From Arenibacter latericius DSM 15913 (GTDB taxonomy: Bacteria; Bacteroidota; Bacteroidia; Flavobacteriales; Flavobacteriaceae): 64,000 bases of DNA. Shown here one piece after another: positions 54,670-63,983 of this stretch (position 1 is the stretch's first letter; the number at the start of each line of letters is the position of its first letter). The notes beneath the pieces were generated by a model. The model made no database searches, was not told the DNA's origin, and was given only the letters and a program-made list of their open reading frames with translations. The stretch is taken from the NCBI RefSeq assembly GCF_000424985.1, contig NZ_AUKX01000003.1, positions 118,150 through 182,149 of the forward strand. The letters are read 5' to 3'. Both the position numbers and the translations under genes were made by a program.

Positions 54670-56655
54670 TTAGCTCATATCTAATGAAAACGCTTTTGGA
54701 CGAACCATGGTTTCTGTATACACATTACCAAAGCGGTCAGTAACCTTAATTTCTAGAGTAGAGTCTGGTGCCGATGCCGTTACCTTAAACAAATGTGCTG
54801 TGTCGTTAGTGACAAAGGCTCCGGTTGGGGTAGCGCCTACATTAAGACGTAATGCGTCATAGGATACGATATGTAAGGGGTCTTTTGTATTTACTCGACT
54901 AATATCTAGTTTGTTGTTATTTTCAGTTACTTCAATTTTCCATTGACTATCATAGCCCCATACGTTAATTAATACTTCATTATTCACATTTTTTTGTGAA
55001 TAATGCTCTGCATAAGGGACAAGCGCTTCCTCTGTGGTGTTAGGTGCAAACTCTGAAGCCGTAATATGTACCTCATTTAGATCATAGGAGCGAAATTGGT
55101 AGCCCTCTTCATATCCTATACTCTTATACCTCCATTGAACGTCTTTTCCGTTCATTTGCCAAATGCTGTAGCCCCCAGGGCTTCCATCCTTGCAAATGTG
55201 GTTCCCAGCATAACCATTTCTGCCAGTCCACCACCAAGTTGCACATATAGCAGCGGTATTGTGCTCCATTAGGTTTGCTTCATCATCTATTCTATAATTA
55301 ATATGAGTGTGTCCAGATAATACATGTACTGTAGAAAAATCCTTTAACGAATCAACTAGGGTACCACCGTTGTCTAAAGCATAACTATTAACTTGATTTC
55401 CGTTGGCATCTAAGCTAGGTCTTTTATATAGAGGTGTGTGCATTGCTACTATAATGGGCGTACTTTTATCTGTTATGGCAGCAAGGTCTTTCTTTAACCA
55501 AGCTATCTGATCTGATGTTATAACGGTATTATAGTTACGATCTCCCACTGTACCAACAGTACCTCCGGAATTTATATATTCTACAGTGTCTAATACCACA
55601 TAGTGTACCTTTCCCAGATTAAAAGAGTAGTAGGTGGGGCCTATAACTTCTCTATATTTATTTTCTGCCTCCCAATCCTCAGAAAAATAAGGATCATTAT
55701 CATGATTTCCCATTACATTAAAAACAGGACTATTTAACATATTCATATAAGGAAGATATTCATTAAGACCAAAATCATTATTATACCAATAGGTGTCCCA
55801 GGTCATGTCTCCAAGAGTAAGTGCATATACCTTAGTTCCATCCGCTGAATATTGATCGATAGCCGCATTTATATCTGGTAATACTTTGCCAGTAAATTGG
55901 TCTAAGTCGTTATTTCTATTAGCCAAATGCCAATCTGCCAAAGGAATAACAACATGGTTCTCATTATTTGTCTTAATTAGTGAAAAATCCTTCTGCTCTA
56001 CAGTGGAAGTGTTATTACTAAGACGTTTAAAGAATTGAGGAGCTTTACCCTCATTAATAACCTCGAAGTTTCCTGGTATTGAAATGAAAACAAATCCTAT
56101 TTTCTTTAAGGAGGGAAGGTAATATATCCCATTTTCATCGGTAACTGTTACCTCATAACCATCGGATACCACTACTCCGGGGACCCCTTTTCCATCGGAA
56201 TATACTACTCCTTTTATCGTCATACCTTCTATATCCGGAATGTCGGTATTGGCCATTAAATTAAGAAGTACTGCGCCTAAGAGTAAGTCATCTGCTCCAC
56301 GTATCACATTAATCTTATAATTCCCCGTAGTTAATTCCTTGGGAACAGAAAAGGATACAGTACTGTCACTTACAGCAGTAACACTGTTATCATAAGAAAC
56401 ATCGTTATCTAAGGTAGAGGTCAATTTTATTTTATCCCCCATTTTAAACCCTTTCCCCGTAAGGGTTATGGTTCCTCCTTGTGTAACATTTAGACTTGAA
56501 GGAATAGAAACTCCTGTGATGTTTAATTTATTGTTATCATCAAAATCAATTTGATCTTTATTATCGCAACTAGAAAAAGCCAATCCTATTCCACTTATTC
56601 CGGCAATGGTTGATAGACTGCTTATTTTTATAAATTTTCTTCTTGTTTGGTTCAT
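54670..56655 (-). CDS. Calcineurin-like phosphoesterase lipoprotein with TIG domain and Tat signal
   Basis: A 661-residue protein. Its N-terminus TRRKFIK (residues 4-10) is a twin-arginine signal, followed by a lipobox (FSSC, Cys at 30). An IPT/TIG domain spans about 45-135. A MetallophosN-type beta domain follows (MTIKGVVYSDGKGVPGVVV, about 145-215). The catalytic core has ADWHL, LTLGDMTWD, VMGNHDND, VAMHTP and LSGHTHINY. A C-terminal MetallophosC-type domain ends the protein. It should remove phosphate from an exported substrate. It starts 14 bases after the BACON gene. Confidence 0.89.
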   Translation of the reverse strand: MNQTRRKFIKISSLSTIAGISGIGLAFSSCDNKDQIDFDDNNKLNITGVSIPSSLNVTQGGTITLTGKGFKMGDKIKLTSTLDNDVSYDNSVTAVSDSTVSFSVPKELTTGNYKINVIRGADDLLLGAVLLNLMANTDIPDIEGMTIKGVVYSDGKGVPGVVVSDGYEVTVTDENGIYYLPSLKKIGFVFISIPGNFEVINEGKAPQFFKRLSNNTSTVEQKDFSLIKTNNENHVVIPLADWHLANRNNDLDQFTGKVLPDINAAIDQYSADGTKVYALTLGDMTWDTYWYNNDFGLNEYLPYMNMLNSPVFNVMGNHDNDPYFSEDWEAENKYREVIGPTYYSFNLGKVHYVVLDTVEYINSGGTVGTVGDRNYNTVITSDQIAWLKKDLAAITDKSTPIIVAMHTPLYKRPSLDANGNQVNSYALDNGGTLVDSLKDFSTVHVLSGHTHINYRIDDEANLMEHNTAAICATWWWTGRNGYAGNHICKDGSPGGYSIWQMNGKDVQWRYKSIGYEEGYQFRSYDLNEVHITASEFAPNTTEEALVPYAEHYSQKNVNNEVLINVWGYDSQWKIEVTENNNKLDISRVNTKDPLHIVSYDALRLNVGATPTGAFVTNDTAHLFKVTASAPDSTLEIKVTDRFGNVYTETMVRPKAFSLDMS

Positions 56656-56669
56656 TTCAGGTTAGTTTA

Positions 56670-57902
56670 TCAGTCGATTATTTCTACTTTAATATCGTCT
56701 ATGAAAATACGGTTTTTGTTAGGTGACGCATTACGAAGGTCGTAGTCTCCGCCTAGTAATTTAATATGTGTACTAGCATCGGCGCCAGAAATGATAAATT
56801 CATATTTTGCAGATTCTGCTTGCCATACTTCTGTGCATTCTGGATCGGCATCATAATCTGGCCAATTGTCAATTATTAGCGAGTTTACGCTTGCAGTTCC
56901 AGCACCAAGAGCCTCAATTTTAAGAGTGTTTGCGTCTCTGGTGCCTCCTTTTGTTTGATAGGGTACCGCCTTAAAAGTAACACGTACGTTTGAAGTCTCT
57001 TCCAAATTAGATAATGCAGGCGAAATTAAATCCCCACCATAGTTGGTTTTACCTAGCTTTACAAATCCAGTACGTGCATAAACTAATTTTTGACCGCTTG
57101 AAAACTCATTTTCTGTACTGTTCCAACCTCTTTCTAACTCGTCAGAGGTCCAACTATCCATCCTTTTCTCACCTGAGGTAGTATAGAATATGGTGCTTCC
57201 GTAAGTAAGCCAATTAAAGTTTTCCTCTAAAATGATATTCCCTGCAGATTGGGTGATAACAATTTCTTTATCCAAACTAGGATGTTGTACTGAGCTAACC
57301 GTTAGTTTGGCAGAGCGCTCCTCACCTTTATTCCTCAATGCAACTAGTTGTATTTCATCATCTGAGACCGTTATTTCGGTAAGCCAACTAGCATTTTCAA
57401 GAGTGTAGGTCCATTCTACATTTGCTTTTACGCCAATCGTTAATTCGCTTTCCGCGGAAGGGACAGCAATTCCTTTCTCTTCATTATCCAAGGTGATATA
57501 AGGTACATTAGCTTCTTGATCTACGCGGAAAAGTAGGGGTTGTTCTTTCCCATCAACGACAAAAGCGATGTTTATTGTGCGAGGATCAAAAGTGTCGTTT
57601 TCTGATACAATTACTTTGAAAATACCATCATCCTTACCTTCAATTGGGAAAGTTTTTACCCAATCCGATTCTCCCTGTGGCACAATTTGCCATGGACGGT
57701 TGGAGCGTACCACATAACTTTTGGTGTCTCCATTAACCCCCACTTCAATTCCGGTAGGGTTTTCTTCAACTATAAAGTACGGTTCTTCATTATATTCGTT
57801 GTCATCATCACTACAAGCGATGAAAAGTAGGGGTATAGTGAATAGGGATATTAATAATAAAGCCCCTAGTCTTCCTTTTGTTTTATTATAAATTGTATGC
57901 AT
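56670..57902 (-). CDS. BACON-domain surface lipoprotein
   Basis: A 410-residue protein from ATG 57902. The open frame reaches 57938 by a TTG that would overlap the SusD gene. Lipid Cys at 30 (LLFIACSDDD), followed by acidic residues as in surface-exposed Bacteroidota lipoproteins. Two BACON-type repeats are visible (RSNRPWQIVPQGESDWVKTF with the tail FRVDQEA, and ANVEWTYTLENASWLTEI with the tail VITQSAG), then a 170-residue C-terminal jelly-roll-like domain (ILEENFNWLTYGSTIFYT). It has no catalytic motif and probably binds a carbohydrate or positions the surface complex. It lies between SusD and the metallophosphoesterase. Confidence 0.82.
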   Translation of the reverse strand: MHTIYNKTKGRLGALLLISLFTIPLLFIACSDDDNEYNEEPYFIVEENPTGIEVGVNGDTKSYVVRSNRPWQIVPQGESDWVKTFPIEGKDDGIFKVIVSENDTFDPRTINIAFVVDGKEQPLLFRVDQEANVPYITLDNEEKGIAVPSAESELTIGVKANVEWTYTLENASWLTEITVSDDEIQLVALRNKGEERSAKLTVSSVQHPSLDKEIVITQSAGNIILEENFNWLTYGSTIFYTTSGEKRMDSWTSDELERGWNSTENEFSSGQKLVYARTGFVKLGKTNYGGDLISPALSNLEETSNVRVTFKAVPYQTKGGTRDANTLKIEALGAGTASVNSLIIDNWPDYDADPECTEVWQAESAKYEFIISGADASTHIKLLGGDYDLRNASPNKNRIFIDDIKVEIID

Positions 57903-57921
57903 GACTGATGTTTTACGGTTG

Positions 57922-59496
57922 TTATTTTCCCTCTTCAATAGCTTGTTTACTCCACCATACTGGTGTTTTCATAGTATTTTCCCCTCCCATTCGTTGTAGG
58001 GCTTCTTGAGCATTTTCATTGTTCGTAGCCATTGTTGTAGTGGGGTATGCAAATCGTGTAGGAAGAATATAGTCATTAAAAACAGCTCCGTTTCCAATCG
58101 TTAAATTAGGGTATCCAGTTCGTCTATACTCGTGGTAAGCTTCCATTCCAACAAAGAATAAGGCCAAGTACTTCTGATTTCCGATTAGTTCTTCCTTGTT
58201 GGTAGCATTGTTCCAAGATGCTAGTTCAGAGGAAAGTAGCGTTGAAATATCAGTGCTTGTAATCGATACTGGCACCTCACTGTACTGTCCCAATTCTGCC
58301 CATTTTTCCACGGAAGCCGTTACAGCATTTTCGTAATATGTTTTAGCAGCTGATTCGCCTCCGGGAATCTTCCCCTTTAATGCGGCTTCTGCTAAAATAA
58401 ATTGTACTTCAGCGTAGTCCATAAAGGTTCCTGGGGCATCCGATCTTACAAATACTGCAGCGTTAAGCCATGAGGAACCACGGTCTGCCGCACTTTGATC
58501 TTGTTCTGAAACTCCAGCAATAGTTCCCTTCCAAATATTATCTGGGTTAACATTTATATTCGGATTCTTTTTTCCATAAATGGGAAGACGTGGATCCTCG
58601 TAGGTTTGATTGCCATTGTCATCACTTATTACTGTCATCTTAATGAGTTGCTCGGTTAATTTTCTACCCGAACTGGTGAAGCTCCCCTCATTACTATCGG
58701 CAAACTGACTACGATAGGGATCGTTTCCAGAGAAAATAACTGTAGCATTATCCGCATTGGAAGTAAATATTGGATACTGTTCAGGATTATTAAGGATTTC
58801 CATCATTTTTGTATCCGTATTCATTTCACTGCGTCCGCTAACTCTGTTAAGCAGTCTTAGATAAAGTGAATTGTTGAATTTTCTCCATTGCTCCATATTA
58901 CCTTTGTACATACCATCAAGGGAAGGTTTGGTGAAAATAGGCTTAGTAGCATAGATTTCATTAGCTTCCATAAGATCCGCAAACATTTGTAAGTACACTT
59001 CTTTTTGGGAATCGAACTTTGGCTTAGTGGTACCATTGGGTTTTCTTGCAGTAAAGGCTTCAGAATATGGAACGTCACCAAACATATCTGTAAGATTAGA
59101 CATATATAGCACCTTTAGTGTCAGGGCAATTGCTTCTAATGACCTTTCGTCTTGCTCTAAGCTCATATCGTACATATGTAAGGCATTATTGGCGTATCGC
59201 GTATAAAGATTCCAAACACTCTGCCAATTTCCATCGCTTATAAAGTACCGGTGTTCTTGACGGGTAGTTCCACCCGTAAACGCTGTAAATTGAATAAGCT
59301 CATTATTCCAATACCAGGAGTAGTTCATCCAGGCATTAGCACCATTATAAAGTAAGGGTTCAAACATACCGCTTGCTTGTATCTCCCCAACTGTTGTTCT
59401 ATTTGGGTTAGTATTTATCTCTTCAAAATCAGATGTACAGGCAAAAGTGGTTCCTACTATAAATCCAATTAATACTATTTTTTTTAAATTATTCAT
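57922..59496 (-). CDS. SusD-like lipoprotein, SusD-like_2 type (pair 3)
   Basis: A 524-residue lipoprotein (lipid Cys at 20, in GTTFACTSDFEEINTNPN). The FEEINTNPN start, the NWQSVWNLYTRYANNALHMY segment, SNLTDMFGDVPYSEAF and YAEVQFILAEAALKG are typical of the SusD-like_2 subgroup. It binds the substrate at the surface together with the SusC encoded 11 bases upstream. The BACON gene follows at 19 bases, which places it inside an operon. Confidence 0.92.
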   Translation of the reverse strand: MNNLKKIVLIGFIVGTTFACTSDFEEINTNPNRTTVGEIQASGMFEPLLYNGANAWMNYSWYWNNELIQFTAFTGGTTRQEHRYFISDGNWQSVWNLYTRYANNALHMYDMSLEQDERSLEAIALTLKVLYMSNLTDMFGDVPYSEAFTARKPNGTTKPKFDSQKEVYLQMFADLMEANEIYATKPIFTKPSLDGMYKGNMEQWRKFNNSLYLRLLNRVSGRSEMNTDTKMMEILNNPEQYPIFTSNADNATVIFSGNDPYRSQFADSNEGSFTSSGRKLTEQLIKMTVISDDNGNQTYEDPRLPIYGKKNPNINVNPDNIWKGTIAGVSEQDQSAADRGSSWLNAAVFVRSDAPGTFMDYAEVQFILAEAALKGKIPGGESAAKTYYENAVTASVEKWAELGQYSEVPVSITSTDISTLLSSELASWNNATNKEELIGNQKYLALFFVGMEAYHEYRRTGYPNLTIGNGAVFNDYILPTRFAYPTTTMATNNENAQEALQRMGGENTMKTPVWWSKQAIEEGK

Positions 59497-59507
59497 CTCC
59501 TGATTGT

Positions 59508-62500
59508 TTAGAATGAGAATTTTACATTAAAACCATAAGATCTTGTCATAGGGAATGACATGGATTCTATTCCTTTGTATATATTGGATCCGTTCACCAT
59601 TCCGGTATCTGGATCGTACTGAGGAAAGTCTGTTATGGTAAATAAATTAGTGGCGTAGACTCCTAGACTAACACTATGAAATACATCTGTGTTTTTTAAG
59701 AAACGCTCTGGTAATTGATAATCTAGTCTAACCTCTTTTAGTTTTAAATAAGATGTATCAAAGGTGTTCATCTCAGTATTGTTACGGTTCCAGATATAGG
59801 AATTGTAGTACGTCTGTATACTTTGAGTTACTGTATTGTTCTTCGTATAACTTACTGTTCCATCAGTATTATTTACAACATTCACCCCTGGGTGCACCAA
59901 TCCATCATACCTTCCTTCTAAGGAGTTTTTTAACTTTCCTTGATAAGAAAGTGCAAAGTTGGTTACGGAAAAGGCATTTCCGCCCATTTGTCCAGTAAAA
60001 GCAGCAGTCAATGATAGGTTTTTGTATCTAAAACGCTGAGTCATCCCTCCCCTCCAATCTGGGTTTACTTTTCCAATTCTAGTATTTGGAGATTCGTCTA
60101 GGATAGGATATCCTTCTGCATTTATAATATGCATACCTGAAGCGTCTATTTGCTCTCCATTTTCATCTGTATAGAACGATCCTTCCGGAGCGCGCTGAAA
60201 ACCTCTTCCGTAGATAACGTGCATTTGTTCACCCACATAGGAATAGATGTAAGTACGACCTCCAATTGTTGTACCCATATCCGTTTGCAACGGTTCATTG
60301 GGATCCCAGCCGTCTTGCAGGCTTACTAATTTATTATTGTTCTTAGACCATGTTAAATCAAAAGACCAATCAAAATCTTGAGTTCTTATTGGAGCAAAAT
60401 TGGCCGATACTTCTATTCCCTCGTTGGTAATTTCACCGGCATTTATCTTCATTCCTGTGGCTCCTGTAATTTGATCAACATCAACCGAAACAATCTGATT
60501 GGTAGTTGAAGAGTGGTACCAAGTAACATCAAAAGAAACCCTGTTTTTGAAAAGTTTGGCCTCTAGTCCGGCTTCCCAGCTTTCTACATTTTCTGGTTTA
60601 ATTAGTGGATCCGGAATAGTACCTGGCAAGGTGTATCCGCCAGGGTATGAAGAATTACCATAATATTGATCTAAGGAATAAGGCGAGGTGTCGTTTCCTA
60701 CGTTTGCCCACGAAAATCTTAGTTTGGCAAAATCTATCCATGGAGCGTTCGATTTAAAATCTAGCACCCTATCCATTAGAATACTAGTGGCAACCGAGGG
60801 GTAGAAGAAAGACCAATTACCTTTAGAAAGTGTACTAGACCAGTCATTACGGCCAGTGACATCTACGAAATAAGTATCGTCCCAACTAAAGGAAGCCATC
60901 CCGAATAAACTATTAACTACCTTTCGGCTACGATAATTATAGGGTTCCGGAATTACTCCAGTTGGTAGGTTGGAAGTATGATAGATTCCCTCTTCTCCAA
61001 GTTTGTCTAAAGTAAGTCTATTGTTGTAGTATTCATTAATTCTATTATTCCCTCCAACAAACGTGGTTAGTCCAAAACGTCCGTCTGCTATATCGTTGTT
61101 TGTATAGCGTAACATAAAATCGTTGTTGTTTTCAATTACGCGGACCGTTTGTTCTCTATAAAAACCATCTTGGTAACCGTTCGTGTAAAATGGTCTGCGT
61201 TGGGTGCGGAATTCGTCTGACCAATCTAATCCTGAACCTACGTCTAAGGTTAATCCTTCCATTAAATCAAAGGTGAGTCCTACACTTCCAAAGACTCTGT
61301 TTTTATCGTATGCATTGGTTGCTTCATACAATGTTCGGTAAGGATTATAGCCACTGGTAGATGGGTAAACTAATCCTTGGCCATCTTCACCTTGTGCGGC
61401 CCAATTTGCGTAATTATAACGTCCTTCAAAATATTCTTCTTTCCAAGAATCTATACTGTTAACATTAAAGCCCCAAACTAATGCATACATTGGATTACTG
61501 GCACTATAACCACCTCCTGGCATATTGTCACTATTCTTTAGGTAATAGTTAATCTTGGTATTGAATTTAATTTTATCACTGATGGGTGTATTAAATGTCA
61601 AGGAAATGGTTTTTTTATTAAAGCCTGTATTTGGTAAGATCCAATCGTTATTAAAATCGGTTACAGAGAAACGTGTAGAGGTGCCTTTGCCATTGCCACC
61701 ACTAAGGCTAACAGTATTGCTAGTGGTAAGTCCCGTACGGAATAAACCAGTATACCAATCGTCCTGATATACCCAGGGTAATTTGGTGAACTCGCCGGTA
61801 TCCCAGTTTTTTGATGCGTATAGGTAACGTAGCTTTCCAGAATCAAACTTTTCTCCAAAGGTGTAACGTGAATAGCGTCTTGGAACGGCAACCCCGTCTG
61901 GGGCCATTTCCGGGGTTAGTTCCCATAAGGAGTATTCCCCCATTCCCATATCTGAGCCGTTCCCATATTCTGTTTGGAAATCTGGAAAGTAACCTGCTTG
62001 TTCAAAGGTTACAGAAGAGCTTACTGAAACTCCAAGGCCTTTACTTTGTCTACCAGATTTTGTGGTGACAACAATGGCTCCGTTAGCTGCTCTTGAGCCA
62101 TATAGTGCCGCTGCAGCCGGACCTTTAAGAACCGATACGGAGGCAATATCATCTGGGTTAAGATCGCTCATCCCGTTACCGTAATCTATAGGGGCATCGC
62201 CCTGTGCATAGTTACTTACACTCTTAGTTGCGGTTGCACCAGAGGTAACAGGAACTCCATCTATTACAAATAGTGCTTCGTTGCTTCCATAATTTAAAGA
62301 TTGGTCACCCCTTAGCGTTACCCTCATGGATCCACTTGGGCCGGTTCCTGCTTGGTCAAAAGTTAATCCTGCAACTTTTCCGGACATTCCATTTAGCCAG
62401 TTACCAGTAACAGCTTTATTTATTTCTTCGCCTTCTACCTTAGAAATGGAATATCCTAAAGATTTTTCTTCTCTAGTAATGTTAAGTGCGGTAACAACCA

Positions 62501-62807
62501 CTTCATCTAGAGCATTAGTGTCTTCTAACATAATAATTTCTAGGCGATCTCCGGATTTTGCTTTTACTTCTTGGGTAATATATCCTATGAAAGAAATAAT
62601 TAATGTAGTTTCCTGTTTTGTGGTATTCAAACTAAATATTCCATCAAAATCGCTAACAACTCCATTGTTTGTGCCTTTTTCTAAAATGGTGGCACCGGGC
62701 AACGGATTTCCATCGGCATAAACAGTTCCTGTGACTGTTTGCCCGTACGTAAATGATGTTATGCATAATAACAACAGTAACGTAAATAGTTGGTTAATTT
62801 TTTTCAT
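59508..62807 (-). CDS. SusC-type TonB-linked outer-membrane transporter (pair 3)
   Basis: A 1099-residue transporter with a clear signal peptide (MKKINQLFTLLLLLCITSF, cleavage near YGQ), a carboxypeptidase-regulatory-like domain (VTGTVYADGNPLPGATILEKG), the box ALDEVVVTALNITREEKSLGY and a plug with FVIDGVPVTSG and SVLKGPAAAALYGSRAANGAIVVTTKSG. The barrel ends RSYGFNVKFSF. It is the first gene of the run SusC-SusD-BACON-metallophosphoesterase-GDPD-Asp-box protein. The IS element sits 232 bases upstream of its ATG. Confidence 0.94.
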   Translation of the reverse strand: MKKINQLFTLLLLLCITSFTYGQTVTGTVYADGNPLPGATILEKGTNNGVVSDFDGIFSLNTTKQETTLIISFIGYITQEVKAKSGDRLEIIMLEDTNALDEVVVTALNITREEKSLGYSISKVEGEEINKAVTGNWLNGMSGKVAGLTFDQAGTGPSGSMRVTLRGDQSLNYGSNEALFVIDGVPVTSGATATKSVSNYAQGDAPIDYGNGMSDLNPDDIASVSVLKGPAAAALYGSRAANGAIVVTTKSGRQSKGLGVSVSSSVTFEQAGYFPDFQTEYGNGSDMGMGEYSLWELTPEMAPDGVAVPRRYSRYTFGEKFDSGKLRYLYASKNWDTGEFTKLPWVYQDDWYTGLFRTGLTTSNTVSLSGGNGKGTSTRFSVTDFNNDWILPNTGFNKKTISLTFNTPISDKIKFNTKINYYLKNSDNMPGGGYSASNPMYALVWGFNVNSIDSWKEEYFEGRYNYANWAAQGEDGQGLVYPSTSGYNPYRTLYEATNAYDKNRVFGSVGLTFDLMEGLTLDVGSGLDWSDEFRTQRRPFYTNGYQDGFYREQTVRVIENNNDFMLRYTNNDIADGRFGLTTFVGGNNRINEYYNNRLTLDKLGEEGIYHTSNLPTGVIPEPYNYRSRKVVNSLFGMASFSWDDTYFVDVTGRNDWSSTLSKGNWSFFYPSVATSILMDRVLDFKSNAPWIDFAKLRFSWANVGNDTSPYSLDQYYGNSSYPGGYTLPGTIPDPLIKPENVESWEAGLEAKLFKNRVSFDVTWYHSSTTNQIVSVDVDQITGATGMKINAGEITNEGIEVSANFAPIRTQDFDWSFDLTWSKNNNKLVSLQDGWDPNEPLQTDMGTTIGGRTYIYSYVGEQMHVIYGRGFQRAPEGSFYTDENGEQIDASGMHIINAEGYPILDESPNTRIGKVNPDWRGGMTQRFRYKNLSLTAAFTGQMGGNAFSVTNFALSYQGKLKNSLEGRYDGLVHPGVNVVNNTDGTVSYTKNNTVTQSIQTYYNSYIWNRNNTEMNTFDTSYLKLKEVRLDYQLPERFLKNTDVFHSVSLGVYATNLFTITDFPQYDPDTGMVNGSNIYKGIESMSFPMTRSYGFNVKFSF

Positions 62808-63039
62808 TTGAATTTAAGTGTTTAATAATTCTGGCCAAAATTAGGTGCTTGGTTCATTCTAAGTATTAAGCTAATATTAAGTTCTTCCTTTATTGGTTCT
62901 GATTTCGTTTAATATAATTCATCGCTAGTATTTATGGCTTTTGTGGTTTCGGGTTATTTTAGATATCTATCAATATTACATAAAATATATTAAATATGAA
63001 ATAAAACGAAGCTAATGATAATAGAATGATAATAAAAGA

Positions 63040-63056
63040 ATTGAGTTATACACTTA
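63040..63056. repeat. Left terminal inverted repeat of the IS
   Basis: ATTGAGTTATACACTTA. It matches the inverted complement of 63984-64000 at 15 of 17 positions. The transposase TAA stop (63046-63048) lies inside it. Confidence 0.85.
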
Positions 63057-63948
63057 GCGTCTGCTTTATATCTTTATGGTAGATAGGTTTTGCTATGACC
63101 ATTCTTTCTATTGTTTTATGGAAAATACTCTGTTTAAACTGAGAGCGATTAATCCTAAAACAAAATTCATCAAAGTAAGCTTGTATATGCCATTTGGTAA
63201 CATGGGTCGGTATTGCTCTTAGCCAAGATTTTAATTGCATGATTATAATATGGAGTTCTTTAAAGTTTTTACCGTTGTCACTAAATTTCTGTTCAATATT
63301 GTACCGCTTTTTTAAAGGTTCGTAACCTCTCCATTTATCAGTGACGATCTGGGCCGTAGTACTGATGTGTTCCTCGAATATTGGCGTTAACGATTTTGCG
63401 GAGTAATCGTCAATGGACCTGACATAGACCCGCTTGACCTGTTGCTTTTTACTCAATTCTACTGCTATAACAGCCTTTTTCTTTTTTGAATCGTAGCTCC
63501 TTCCCTGTTTGCCCTGTTCTTTTCCGCCAACAGTAAATTCATCGACATGGATCAACTCTGACAGAGGATAGTTTTGACTACTTTTCATAGCATTTCTAAC
63601 TTTTTGCATAAAATACCAAGCTGTGCCCTGTCGAATGTCAAATCGTTTTCCCATTTGTATGCTCGAAACACTCTTACTGCTTGTACTCATTTCAAATACG
63701 ACACAAAATGCCTTTTGCAATCCAAATTTAACCTTATGGAACAACGTGTTGGCGGTTGAACTTTCAACATGTTGGCACCCATAACATTGATATTTGTATC
63801 CAGATTTCTCACAGCCTTTTGTATGTCCACATTTCATGCAGGTAAAGCCGTCCTGCCATTTTATTTTTGCCAAATAGGCCTTACAAGCATCGTCATCAGG
63901 TAATTCCTTTATAAAGTTCAGTATACTTTGCCCTGTAAATTGTTCCAT
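63046..63948 (-). CDS. IS1595-family transposase (ISXO2-like)
   Basis: A 300-residue protein from ATG 63948 (MEQFTGQSILNFIKELPDDD); the TTG extension to 63972 adds 8 residues without family support. It has the N-terminal zinc ribbon FTCMKCGHTKGCEK plus YQCYGCQH, then the DDE-type ISXO2 core: Asp in LIHVDEFTVGGKE, Asp in QIVTDKWRGY, and a C-terminal catalytic region around HVTKWHIQAYFDEFCFRINR. The frame is intact, so the element may be active. The stop codon is inside the left terminal repeat. Transcription points toward SusC pair 3. Confidence 0.93.
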   Translation of the reverse strand: MEQFTGQSILNFIKELPDDDACKAYLAKIKWQDGFTCMKCGHTKGCEKSGYKYQCYGCQHVESSTANTLFHKVKFGLQKAFCVVFEMSTSSKSVSSIQMGKRFDIRQGTAWYFMQKVRNAMKSSQNYPLSELIHVDEFTVGGKEQGKQGRSYDSKKKKAVIAVELSKKQQVKRVYVRSIDDYSAKSLTPIFEEHISTTAQIVTDKWRGYEPLKKRYNIEQKFSDNGKNFKELHIIIMQLKSWLRAIPTHVTKWHIQAYFDEFCFRINRSQFKQSIFHKTIERMVIAKPIYHKDIKQTLSV

Positions 63949-63983
63949 AATGCTTAGTTTTATTGGTGACAAGATACAGCATT

